Below the pieces are notes generated by a model. The model had not been told where the DNA came from. It saw only the letters and a program-made list of their open reading frames with translations, and ran no database searches. The translations under genes and the position numbers were made by a program. Positions 25,183 through 32,703 of a DNA stretch of 64,000 bases are shown here, piece after piece; the first letter of the stretch is position 1, and every line of letters begins with the position of its first letter. Where the stretch lies: contig NZ_JAPEPI010000002.1 in NCBI RefSeq assembly GCF_026340305.1, forward strand, positions 3,348,001 to 3,412,000. The letters run 5' to 3'. The stretch comes from Streptomyces sp. NBC_01381. Lineage in GTDB: Bacteria > Actinomycetota > Actinomycetes > Streptomycetales > Streptomycetaceae.

Positions 25183-26148
25183 ATGAGCAATCTTGATCGC
25201 GAGGCGGTTCCGGCCCTGTGCGGCGGGCGCGGGTTCGTCGTCGCCGAACCGGTGCGGGAACTCCTCAGCCCCAAGAAGGTCAAGCTCGGCGAGTCCACCG
25301 AGGTCCGCCGCCTACTGCCCAACCTGGGCCGCCGCATGGTCGGCGCCTGGTGCTTCGTCGACCACTACGGCCCGGACGACATCGCCGACGAGCCCGGCAT
25401 GCAGGTGGGGCCCCACCCGCACATGGGCCTGCAGACGGTCAGCTGGCTGCACGACGGCGAGGTCCTGCACCGCGACTCCACCGGCGGCCTCCAGACGATC
25501 CGTCCGCGCGAGCTGGGCCTGATGACCTCGGGCCGGGCGATCTCGCACTCCGAGGAGAGCCCCAGGTCGCACGCCCGCTTCCTGCACGGCGCCCAGCTGT
25601 GGGTGGCGCTGCCGGACGCCCACCGCCACACCGACCCGAGCTTCGAGCACCACGCCGAGCTGCCGATCGTCACGGCTCCCGGCATCTCCGCGACCCTCAT
25701 CCTCGGCGCGCTCGACGGCGCGACATCGCCGGGCACGACGTACACCCCGATCGTCGGCGCCGACCTCGCCCTGACCAGCGGCGCCGACGTGCGCCTGCCC
25801 CTGAACCCCGACTTCGAGTACGCCGTACTCGCCATGTCCGGCGAGGCCGACGTGGACGGTGTCCCCGTACTCCCGGGATCGATGCTCTACCTCGGCTGCG
25901 GCCGTACCGAACTGCCGCTGTACGCCAGGTCGGACGCGGGCCTGATGCTGCTCGGGGGTGAGCCGTTCGAGGAGGAACTCATCATGTGGTGGAATTTCGT
26001 GGGGCGTTCCCAATCGGACATTGAGCAGGCCCGCTCGGACTGGATGACTGGCGCCCGCTTCGGCGAGGTGAAGGGCTACGACGGGGAGCCGCTGCCGGCC
26101 CCGGAACTCCCGTCAGTGCCGCTGAAACCGCGGGGTCGGGTGCGCTGA
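25183..26148 (+). CDS. Pirin-family protein (possibly rebuilt by element insertion)
   Basis: A 321-aa pirin with two cupin barrels. The N-terminal barrel carries metal-site residues in the PHPHMGLQTVSWLHDGEV segment (about 75-92) and HSEES near 122; the C-terminal part ends in MWWNFVGRS and PLKPRGRVR. Pirins bind iron and act as quercetinases or redox-responsive regulators. Start ATG 25183. The last 54 codons (25987-26148) recur, diverged, at 32210-32371, next to an integrase remnant. This suggests that the present 3' end came with an inserted element while the original end was displaced (inference). Confidence 0.92.
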   Translation: MSNLDREAVPALCGGRGFVVAEPVRELLSPKKVKLGESTEVRRLLPNLGRRMVGAWCFVDHYGPDDIADEPGMQVGPHPHMGLQTVSWLHDGEVLHRDSTGGLQTIRPRELGLMTSGRAISHSEESPRSHARFLHGAQLWVALPDAHRHTDPSFEHHAELPIVTAPGISATLILGALDGATSPGTTYTPIVGADLALTSGADVRLPLNPDFEYAVLAMSGEADVDGVPVLPGSMLYLGCGRTELPLYARSDAGLMLLGGEPFEEELIMWWNFVGRSQSDIEQARSDWMTGARFGEVKGYDGEPLPAPELPSVPLKPRGRVR

Positions 26149-26330
26149 TCTGTGCGGATTTCCGACCGGCCGGGAGCGCAGTCAGCGTAGAGCTCGGTGC
26201 GGGGGGTGGCTGACCTGCGCTGCGCACGGACCGTACGCGGCTCATGACGGAAGCGCGTACGCGGGGTCCGACGCGCGCGCAGGGTCTTACGGGCGGGCGT
26301 ACGAGCTCGGAAGGGCGCATGGCATGCGCA

Positions 26331-27428
26331 TTACATAGGTACGGGCGCCGCGTCGTAGATGTGTGGATTGCATGCCGAGGCCTGTGCCAGCGACCACAGC
26401 TCCAGATACGCCCGCTGGATGAACGTGCCGGTCAGGGTGGGGTTCGTGTTGGCCAGGGCGGTGAGGGCCACGCCCGTCTGCGGGCTGAAGCCCGCGAAGG
26501 TGGTGAAGCCCCGGGTGCCCCCGGAGTGGTGGTAGAGGTCGCGGCCGGGCCGGGGTCTGATATTCCAGATGAGGGCGATGCGGCGGCCGGTGCGGGGCAG
26601 GGCAATGCGGGGTGTGGTGACGTCCGTGAGCGCGGCGCGCAGCGTGCCGGGGACGGTGGGGGGCGCGGTGGCGGGGTCGGCGAGGGCGTCGAGGGTCGTG
26701 AGGAGGTCACGGGCGCTGGCTCGGCCGGCTCCCGCGCCCGGCATGGCGGGCATCTGCCAGCGAGGGCGCGCCCGGCCGTGCCAGTAACCGGTGGGCTGCG
26801 GCTGGTCGGGGTCGCAGCTCGTGCGGGTCAGGCCGAGCGGGTCCAGTACGCGGGCGGCGAGCAGGGGGGCGAAGGTGCCGCCGGGGCCGTGGGCGGCGTG
26901 GGTGAGCAGGGCGCCGAGCAGGCCGACACCGAAGTTGGAGTAGCGCACGCGGGTGCCGGGGGCGGCGCGCGGCCGGGTGCGGGCGAGGGCGCGGCGAAGG
27001 TCGGCGGCGGAGAAGTCGGCGTACGGATTGCTGAACCAGGCGGACGCACCCCTGCGCAGGAAGCCCGGGGGCAGCGAGGGCAGGCCCGAGGTGTGGGTGG
27101 CCAGGTGGATGAGAGTGATGGGGGCGCCGTGGAGGTGCGGGGTGGCGGTGCGCGGCAGGAAGCGGGTGATCGGGTCGTCGTACGCGACCTCGCCGCGCGC
27201 GACCATCTCGGCGAGGAGCAGGGCGGTGAACGTCTTGGTGAGGGAGCCGATCTCGAAGCGCGTGTCGGGGTCGGCCCGGGCGCCGCCGTGCAGGGTGGTG
27301 GTGCCGGTGGCGAGGAGGGCGCGTTCGGGGCCCCGCCGGACCGCGAGGGCGACCGCGCTGGCCCCGGGGGCGGCGCTCCGCAGCACACCGAGCAGGTCCG
27401 TGGCCCAGGCGGGCGCCCCCGTGCTCAC
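26331..27428 (-). CDS. Serine hydrolase, class C beta-lactamase / S12 peptidase-like
   Basis: A 365-aa protein with the SxxK motif SLTK (Ser62, Lys65), YSN (163-165) and HSG (301-303), the three active-site elements of class C beta-lactamases, DD-peptidases and esterases. There is no signal peptide, so it should act in the cytosol, which argues against a cell-wall or antibiotic-resistance role. GTG 27428 overlaps the stop of the preceding gene (GTGA). It is the last gene of a four-gene coupled operon headed by a small peptide; peptide cleavage or acyl transfer is a possible role (inference). Confidence 0.85.
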   Translation of the reverse strand: MSTGAPAWATDLLGVLRSAAPGASAVALAVRRGPERALLATGTTTLHGGARADPDTRFEIGSLTKTFTALLLAEMVARGEVAYDDPITRFLPRTATPHLHGAPITLIHLATHTSGLPSLPPGFLRRGASAWFSNPYADFSAADLRRALARTRPRAAPGTRVRYSNFGVGLLGALLTHAAHGPGGTFAPLLAARVLDPLGLTRTSCDPDQPQPTGYWHGRARPRWQMPAMPGAGAGRASARDLLTTLDALADPATAPPTVPGTLRAALTDVTTPRIALPRTGRRIALIWNIRPRPGRDLYHHSGGTRGFTTFAGFSPQTGVALTALANTNPTLTGTFIQRAYLELWSLAQASACNPHIYDAAPVPM

Positions 27429-28357
27429 CGCTGTTCCGTCGTCCCGCCCAGCGCACGGGAGACCGCGAGGGTGCCGGCGATCGCGGCGACGACCGCGGTG
27501 TGCTGGTGGTCCTTGAACCGTTGTGCGGGGTCGTCGGGGACAGGGTCGCCGTCGCGGGGCACCAGGCCGTCCGGGTGCTGGGCTCCGGCCAGGCGCTCCC
27601 AGTCCGCGGGCGCACAGTACGGCTCCTTCAGACAGCAGCCGACGATCATCAGCTCGGCGACCAGGTCCCACTGCTCGATCTCGGCCCAGATGTCGATCCA
27701 CACGGGCAGCCAGGTGGCCACGTATGCGGTGAGGTCGTCGGGCAGGCCGGTGGGGGTGCCGCCCCAGTCGGTGAGGTGGAAGACCGTGTGGGTGACGCAG
27801 TAGCCGGTCATCCAGTCGATGAGCCAGGGTTCGGGGGCGGCGCCGAGCCAGGTGGCGCGGGTCAGCGTCGGCCAGTCGTAGCCGCCTTCGCCCTGGCCGA
27901 GGCCCACGATGCGGGCCGCGTTGGCGACGGCGAGCCTGCGGTTGGGGACGACCTCGACGGCCCGCACCGAGCGCAGCGCGCCGGTGTGGGCGAGCAGCCG
28001 CTCCAGCGGTTCGTGGCGGAATCCGCAGCGGGCGAAGGGCGCGTACGTCTCCAGCGGGTCGGTCATCATCGAGTACCGCAGCAGCCGTTCGTAGAGCATG
28101 TCGCCCTCGCCGAGCTGCTGCCAGCAGAACTCCATCAGGTCGCGGGCCTGGCGCAGTTCGACGCTGCCTGCCGCGGACTCGCGCAGCACGAGGGAGGCGG
28201 CGAGCGCGATCTCGCCGAGGGGTTTGTAGACGCTGTCCGGATCGCCGAGGTCGGCGGTGGTGTCGGCGGGCAGCGCGCCGCACTCCCGCTGCGCGTGCAG
28301 CCACGCCAGGGCCTGCGCGCTCACCTGGTGGGCGGTCCGGGTCACGGAGGCTGTCAT
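27425..28357 (-). CDS. Unrecognised helical protein, operon with small peptide
   Basis: A 310-aa, largely alpha-helical soluble protein. It may belong to a Streptomyces family that I recall as DUF6895, but this is uncertain. Notable segments are DPDSVYKPLGEIALAASLVL, YCVTHTVFHLTDWGG (about 204-218), GCCLKEPYC with three Cys (about 253-261), and RFKDHQHTAVVAAIAG (about 284-299). The His and Cys clusters in otherwise helical repeats resemble an alpha/alpha toroid with a metal site, but no enzyme family can be named. ATG 28357 overlaps the upstream stop (ATGA); its own stop overlaps the hydrolase start. The product is unknown. Confidence 0.8.
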   Translation of the reverse strand: MTASVTRTAHQVSAQALAWLHAQRECGALPADTTADLGDPDSVYKPLGEIALAASLVLRESAAGSVELRQARDLMEFCWQQLGEGDMLYERLLRYSMMTDPLETYAPFARCGFRHEPLERLLAHTGALRSVRAVEVVPNRRLAVANAARIVGLGQGEGGYDWPTLTRATWLGAAPEPWLIDWMTGYCVTHTVFHLTDWGGTPTGLPDDLTAYVATWLPVWIDIWAEIEQWDLVAELMIVGCCLKEPYCAPADWERLAGAQHPDGLVPRDGDPVPDDPAQRFKDHQHTAVVAAIAGTLAVSRALGGTTEQR

Positions 28358-29193
28358 GGGGACTCCATCCCGAGCAGCCGCCGGGCGATCGCGACGTCGA
28401 GCGCGAGCCGCGGTCCGCCGCCGTGCAGGCGGAGGTGCTCGACCAGGGGTACGGGGTCGAGCGGCAGGCGCACGCCGTCGGCGTGCAGCAGCGCGAGCCA
28501 GCGCGTGATGTGGGTGGCAGTGGGGAAGTCGCGGCGCAGCACGGCGCGGGTCGCGCCGTGCGCGAGGGCGAGGGGGGCGGCGCGGGCGGCGGCGTGCACG
28601 GGGCTGTCGAGTGCGGGAACGGCGAGCGGGGAGAGCTGTCCCATGTGGACGGACCAACGCTGCCAGTCGGTGTCGGAGGTGGCAGAGGCAGCGGCGGCGG
28701 AGGCGGAGGCGGCGACGTCAGGCGCGCTGGTGTCCGGGCCGCCGGTATCGGCGCCGCGGGCCGCACCCTCGGAGTGGTCCGTGAGGACGGGGGCGCCCGA
28801 GGGCTGTGGCGCGAGGAGGCCGTCCCCCTCCGTGCCGGCGAGGCGGGCGACGAGCGCGGCGGTGGCCCAGTCCCGCCAGGCGGCGATCCAGGGCTCGACG
28901 GGCCCCGACGGCGGCGGGCCGGGCGTGCTCACCGGGGGCGGGAACACGGCGAAGGACTGGCTGACGGCGGCCGCGTCCTCGGGGTGGAGGACCGCGTCCC
29001 CCAGCAGGTGCGGGGCGAAGGCGTCGGCTCCGACGATCCGGATGGCGGCCAGCGCCGCCTTGGGGTCGTCCGCGCGCTCGACATGCGCGGCCACCAACGC
29101 GGTGCCCTCGACGCCGCGCAAGGCGTCAAGGGCACAAAGCGCCAGGTCGGCCGCCGAAGCGGCGTACACCGTCTGCGACCGATCAGAACTCAC
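28354..29193 (-). CDS. Unrecognised protein, operon with small peptide
   Basis: A 279-aa protein that I do not recognise. The N-terminal half is helical with ALCALDALRGVEGTALVAAH and a WIAAWRDWATAALVARL segment; a low-complexity alanine/serine/threonine stretch (about 140-175) separates it from a C-terminal half containing RWLALLHADGVRLPLDPV and ARRLLGMES. No membrane segment, signal or catalytic motif is evident. GTG 29193 overlaps the stop of the peptide gene (GTGA) and the stop overlaps the next start (ATGA), so it is translated with its neighbours. Confidence 0.75.
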   Translation of the reverse strand: MSSDRSQTVYAASAADLALCALDALRGVEGTALVAAHVERADDPKAALAAIRIVGADAFAPHLLGDAVLHPEDAAAVSQSFAVFPPPVSTPGPPPSGPVEPWIAAWRDWATAALVARLAGTEGDGLLAPQPSGAPVLTDHSEGAARGADTGGPDTSAPDVAASASAAAASATSDTDWQRWSVHMGQLSPLAVPALDSPVHAAARAAPLALAHGATRAVLRRDFPTATHITRWLALLHADGVRLPLDPVPLVEHLRLHGGGPRLALDVAIARRLLGMESP

Positions 29194-29372
29194 TTGCCCT
29201 TCGGTTCCTTCGGTTCCTTCGGCGAGATGAGCAGGCCCAGGAGGAGCGCTCCCGTGGCCTCCGGCGCATACGTCGGCGCATCGCTGACGGCGGCCTCGGT
29301 CTCCACCATGGCCGCGCCGAGCGCCATGGTGTCCGTCGGAGTGACGAGAAGCGGTGTGTGCTGAGCAAGCAT
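29190..29372 (-). CDS. 60-aa peptide heading the operon (possible RiPP-like precursor)
   Basis: A 60-aa peptide starting at ATG 29372, with a strong AGGAGG 5 bases upstream; the frame is open to ATG 29420, which has no such site. It begins MLAQHTPLLVTPTDTMAL, has an acidic middle (VETEAAV, DAPTYAPEAT), a hydrophobic stretch GALLLGLLIS (41-50), and a charged tail of KEP repeats. It has no Cys. It is the first gene of a four-gene coupled operon with two unknown proteins and a cytosolic serine hydrolase, an arrangement reminiscent of modified-peptide loci, but no known modification enzyme is present. Confidence 0.65.
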   Translation of the reverse strand: MLAQHTPLLVTPTDTMALGAAMVETEAAVSDAPTYAPEATGALLLGLLISPKEPKEPKGK

Positions 29373-29494
29373 CAGTGCCTCCTCGTGGTAGAGGTCGCCA
29401 CCGTGTCTAGTGACGGCCATACGCCAGTTTAGGGCAATTCACCATTATTGTCTGTTTAGTTAGCCGCGAGGTGCGGTCGGGAGACGTCGGCGCC

Positions 29495-29712
29495 TCACCC
29501 GGCCAGTTGTGTCAGCGCCTCGTTGAAGCCGTCGCACGTGGACGGTCTGTCGGACGTCCGCTCGTGCGGCCCGCGGAACCAGTGCACGATTCGGCCATGT
29601 CCAACAGGCTCCACCGCAGCCGGTAGAGCGCGAGGGCGGTCGCGTCGGGGGCCCGGCCTGTCAGCCCGGCGTAGTTGGTCAGGTCAGCCGGATCGTCCTG
29701 CCGCCGTTCAGG
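29495..29712 (-). pseudogene. Remnant of aminoglycoside phosphotransferase-like gene
   Basis: Two minus-strand frames join across one frameshift (about 29590-29600): TGRAPDATALALYRLRWSL and LLDMAE, then RIVHWFRGPHERTSD and FNEALTQLAG ending at TGA 29497-29495. This is the C-terminal pattern of APH/choline-kinase-fold phosphotransferases (Y-R-L-R-W-x-L-x-D-x-A...). An in-frame TAG lies just upstream and the catalytic region is missing. It is a degraded fragment. Confidence 0.55.
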
Positions 29713-29992
29713 GCTCTAGGAAGGCGAGTTGATTGCTGACTCAGGACCGAACGGCGATGGTCCGGCAGGGCCCCTGACACTGGCAGCGCGCCAGCTCACG
29801 TTCCGGCAGCGGCAGTTGGGTGAACGTTCGACTCAAGCCGGCACTCTCAGTGGTCACCAGGAGGGGCGAGGGGCTGGTGGAAGCAGGGCTGGCGGTAGCG
29901 AGCTGACTTCCTGGCTGTATTTCCTGCGGCTCTGGTACCTGGCCCGTACGGCAGGCACTCTGTTGTGAGAGCCGCCCGCCGAAGGAGGCGTC
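29713..29992. other. Gap with no supported gene
   Basis: Between the phosphotransferase remnant and the gene at 29993 I see only weak open frames without ribosome binding sites or family features. The end of the gap holds the GAAGGAGG site for the next gene. Confidence 0.5.
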
Positions 29993-30850
29993 ATGGTTCG
30001 CATGAGCGAGTGTTCGTCCAGGCCGGAAGCGTCGCCATCAAAGACGCCCGAGCGGCAAAGGATCCTCCCGCCCAGCACGGCGCAGAACCTGGAGCTCGCC
30101 GGGACTTGGTACACGAGCGATGTTGCACGCAAGCACAAGGGGCACACAACTCTGTACGGGTTCGACACCTTCTCCAGGTGCGAGGTCTCGGACATGCCTG
30201 ACTGGTTCTTCAACCTGCCCGCCGAGATCCTCGAGAAGCCGGACCCTGGGCTTGTGCTGCCTGAGGTCACATGGGACCCCCGCCTCATCGGACACGGCAA
30301 GGTCGCCGTCGCCCGCCCGCAGCGGATCCTCGAAGTCTCTGCCACACCATGTGAGTTCGCCGAATCCGTGGTGGACCTCCCCGGCGTCGAACTCCATACG
30401 CGGAAGGGGAAGGCGCGCGCAGAGACCATCCTCGCGCCGGTAGCCGGGCGGGAGCCTCCTGGGGTGGATGCAGAGAAGTTTCTGGACAGGGGCGGGGTGA
30501 AGCTGGACGTCGTGTGTCCTCGCCTGCGGGCATCTGATGGTCTCCGCGTCACTCCATTCCAAGGCGTCTTGGAGGCCACTGCCGCCTTCATCACGACCTG
30601 GGGTTCACCCGAGAGCGGCCCCCTCAAAGTGCTGGAGTCGGGCGCGAGCCGGAGGCGGGGAGCCTTCGCCAAGCTGGTCACATGTCTGGCCAAGGTGGGG
30701 GTTTGCATGATCAACCCGATGGCGATCGTCATTGGAGCCGGCGTCATGGTCTCCCGTGTGGTCGCCAAAGATGACCCGGACAGTGACGGGTCGAAGGTCC
30801 GGGATGCGGCTTCGTCAGTGTTCCTGACAGCTCTCAACGCGGCCCTCTGA
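29993..30850 (+). CDS. Hypothetical protein in putative element
   Basis: A 285-aa protein of unknown function. ATG 29993 has GAAGGAGG 5 bases upstream, a strong reason to prefer this frame over a longer open frame on the opposite strand. It has a Trp/aromatic segment (GTWYTSD, MPDWFFNLPAEIL), a central part with RPQRILEVSATPCEFAESV, and a C-terminal hydrophobic stretch (VGVCMINPMAIVIGAGVMV, about 240-258) that could be a single membrane helix. Codon use is less GC-biased than in neighbouring core genes, consistent with an acquired gene. No family is recognised. Confidence 0.6.
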   Translation: MVRMSECSSRPEASPSKTPERQRILPPSTAQNLELAGTWYTSDVARKHKGHTTLYGFDTFSRCEVSDMPDWFFNLPAEILEKPDPGLVLPEVTWDPRLIGHGKVAVARPQRILEVSATPCEFAESVVDLPGVELHTRKGKARAETILAPVAGREPPGVDAEKFLDRGGVKLDVVCPRLRASDGLRVTPFQGVLEATAAFITTWGSPESGPLKVLESGASRRRGAFAKLVTCLAKVGVCMINPMAIVIGAGVMVSRVVAKDDPDSDGSKVRDAASSVFLTALNAAL

Positions 30851-31030
30851 CAAGCCCTGCTTTCCGGCCCTCCGGGACGTGGCCGCTGGCGGTGTAACGC
30901 GCGGGAACCCGGGAGGGCGAGTACGGCAAGCGCTTGACTCTCTCCCACAGCCGTCCCCGCCTCAACCATGTGTCGCCATGGCGGGAGAACGGCGTCCCTC
31001 ACGAAATCTCCTGCACCTCGGCCAACACGG

Positions 31031-32111
31031 CTATGCGATCAACTCCATCTCTAGGACCTTTGCGGCGGCGCTGATGGAGCCGGGCATGAGGTGTCGGTAG
31101 ATCTTGTATGTGATGTCGATGCTCTTGTGGCCCATCCACGTCGGCGACGTCAGTGATGGGAATGTTGTGACTCAGGCAGTTGGAGGCGAAGAAGTGCCGC
31201 ATCCCGTATAGGACCATCCCGTCGGGGATCTCGACCTCGCCGGCCTTCTTGATGCGCCGCCACCGGTTGCCCAGGTGGTAGTGCGGGAAGGGCTTGCTGG
31301 GGTCTTGGGGGTGGCGCAGCAGGTAGCCGTCGGTGGTGCCGTACTTGTCGGCGTACCACTCGATGGTCTGGCGGGTGCGGGTGCGGGTGCGGGTGCGGGT
31401 GCGGGTGCGGCACGTCACGGTACTCGCCGATCTTGCGGTGCTTGAGTCGTGCGTACTGGCCGCTGCTCTGGTTGACCTGTTCGGCGATCCGGTACACGTC
31501 GTGGGCCACAAGGTTGCGAATGTCGGCCAGCTGCGCCACCGACGGAATGACGGCCTTCGCCGGGTCGTACTGCGGGGCCTAACGCCGTCGAGTGGACTGT
31601 CCTCGTAGAGGCCCAGCCGGTGGGCATCCAGCAGGATCGACTTCACCTTGTTGAACACGTTGGACTGTGTGGCCAGCCCGGCCCCGTTGCGCTCCATCGT
31701 CTTGATGAACCCGTCCACCACTTTGTGGTCGAAGGCATCCATCCGCCGGCTTCCCAGCGCCGGAAAGATGTGATGCTCCAGGAGCGAGTCCAGATGCCTC
31801 AGCGAAGAGCCCTCCAGATGGCGTTGGCTCTCCCGCCACTCCTTCGCGTACTCCTCAAATGCCATCGCCCCGTACTTCGCAACACGAACCGCCTTGCTCT
31901 CCCGACAGGGGGCCCGCTTTGCCTTGTAGATGTCCGTCAAACGTGCGATCGCCGCAACATCGGTCCTGAACCCGGACTCGACGGTCTGCTTCCCGGCGGC
32001 ATTGCGGAACTGGATCTTGTACGGATGGGGGCACTTCGGCCATCTCGACAGGGCGTGGTCGCAGGTCTTGAAGAAGGTGCCCATGCCGTGGGCCAGGGTC
32101 TTGCTCGCCAT
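31031..32111 (-). pseudogene. Tyrosine recombinase/integrase, frameshifted
   Basis: A phage/ICE-type integrase broken by at least three frame changes. The N-terminal part from ATG 32111 has WPKCPHPYKIQFRNAAGK and the core-binding region LRHLDSLLEHHIFPALGSR. The frame shifts near 31580 (continuing QYDPAKAVIPSVAQLADIR), again at the hexamer array 31371-31410, and near 31137. The catalytic part can be pieced together: GMVLYGMRHFFAS (box II), then WMGHKSIDITYKIYRHLMPG with the His and nucleophile Tyr, ending at 31031. It is therefore not functional as read. Its start lies about 95 bases from the displaced pirin fragment. Confidence 0.85.
31371..31410. repeat. (GCGGGT)6 hexanucleotide array in the integrase remnant
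   Basis: Six perfect GCGGGT units plus GCGG (40 bases). On the coding strand it reads as repeated Arg-Thr or His-Pro depending on frame. The integrase frame changes across it, so slippage or an additional indel here probably contributed to inactivation. Confidence 0.9.
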
Positions 32112-32206
32112 CGTGTCGCCGACTCCTCAGGTCCAATGCTGACGGTTTGCTGACCGTCCGAGGACCAAGATGCCTCTGACCTGTATAAAGCAGCGAAACA
32201 TGGGCT

Positions 32207-32371
32207 ATTTGGTGGAACTTCGTCGGGCGCTCCAACGAAGACATCGCACAGGCCCGTTCGGACTGGATGGACAGCTCGCGCTTCGGTGAGGTGAAGGGCT
32301 ATGACGGCGACCGGATCCCCGCGCCGGACTTGCCGCCGGTGCCGCTGAAGCCGCGGGGACGGGTGCGTTGA
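32207..32371 (+). pseudogene. Displaced pirin gene 3' end
   Basis: In frame to TGA 32369-32371 this encodes WWNFVGRSNEDIAQARSDWM and onward to PLKPRGRVR. It matches the last 53 residues of the intact pirin at 42 of 53 positions and has exactly the same length to the stop. It lacks a start and the rest of the gene. It is best read as the original 3' end of the target gene, pushed aside by an insertion, or less likely as an acquired paralogue fragment. Confidence 0.8.
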
Positions 32372-32703
32372 CCACACGACCACGGCAACGCAGCCAAGCT
32401 GTCTTCGCAGGATTTCGAACCGCAGTGGGCCCGGTACGTGCGTAGGAGCGCCTCCTGGGTCAGGTCCTCCGCCCGGGGCGTGGAGCCGGTCGGCGGAGTG
32501 CACCCTCGCCCCTTCGCTGCTTGTGGTGCGACGCGTGGGTTCCCACCCTTTGCAGAGACCCTGGGTCCGCGGAAGGTTCCCGATGCGATGGATTGCGCAA
32601 CGCCGGGCAACTCCTCCGGTGGCGGGGCGAAAGAAGCGTGGATAGAACGGGAGACACGCACACATGCGGGACAAGTACGTCCCGCTGAAATGGAGTGGTG
32701 AAA
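32372..32703. other. Gap with a trace of an ECF sigma factor gene
   Basis: No intact gene. On the minus strand (about 32415-32480) the short peptide PRAEDLTQEALLRTYRAH resembles region 2 of ECF sigma factors (AEDLxQExxLRxYR); the rest of such a gene is absent. The remainder holds only the promoter region of the next gene, with a GGAG site before ATG 32704. Confidence 0.35.

Larger units (their letters stand above)
25987..32209. mobile_element. Putative integrative element inserted in the pirin gene 3' end
   Basis: The two boundaries carry equivalent pirin 3' segments of 162 bases each (25987-26148 and 32210-32371) in the same orientation. A tyrosine integrase remnant lies just inside the right end. 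By analogy with elements that replace the 3' end of their target gene, the segment between is probably an integrated element, now immobile because the integrase is frameshifted. It would carry the four-gene peptide/hydrolase operon, a phosphotransferase remnant and an unknown gene. No replication or transfer genes are seen. The exact crossover is not resolved. Confidence 0.45.

Noticed and set aside
25183..26148. phiC31 attB in this pirin gene
   Set aside because: I could not find a sequence resembling the phiC31 attB core in this copy, so only the general link of pirin genes with integration is kept.
26149..26330. tRNA gene as attachment site next to the putative element
   Set aside because: No T-loop or cloverleaf could be found; the repeated pirin 3' end is a better attachment candidate.
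26331..27428. Beta-lactam resistance gene
   Set aside because: The SxxK/YxN/HxG motifs fit, but there is no signal peptide and it is translationally coupled to a peptide operon, so an antibiotic-resistance call is not supported.
29854..31002. 382-codon minus-strand frame opposite the hypothetical gene at 29993
   Set aside because: No ribosome binding site or family-like sequence, whereas the plus-strand frame has GAAGGAGG 5 bases before ATG.
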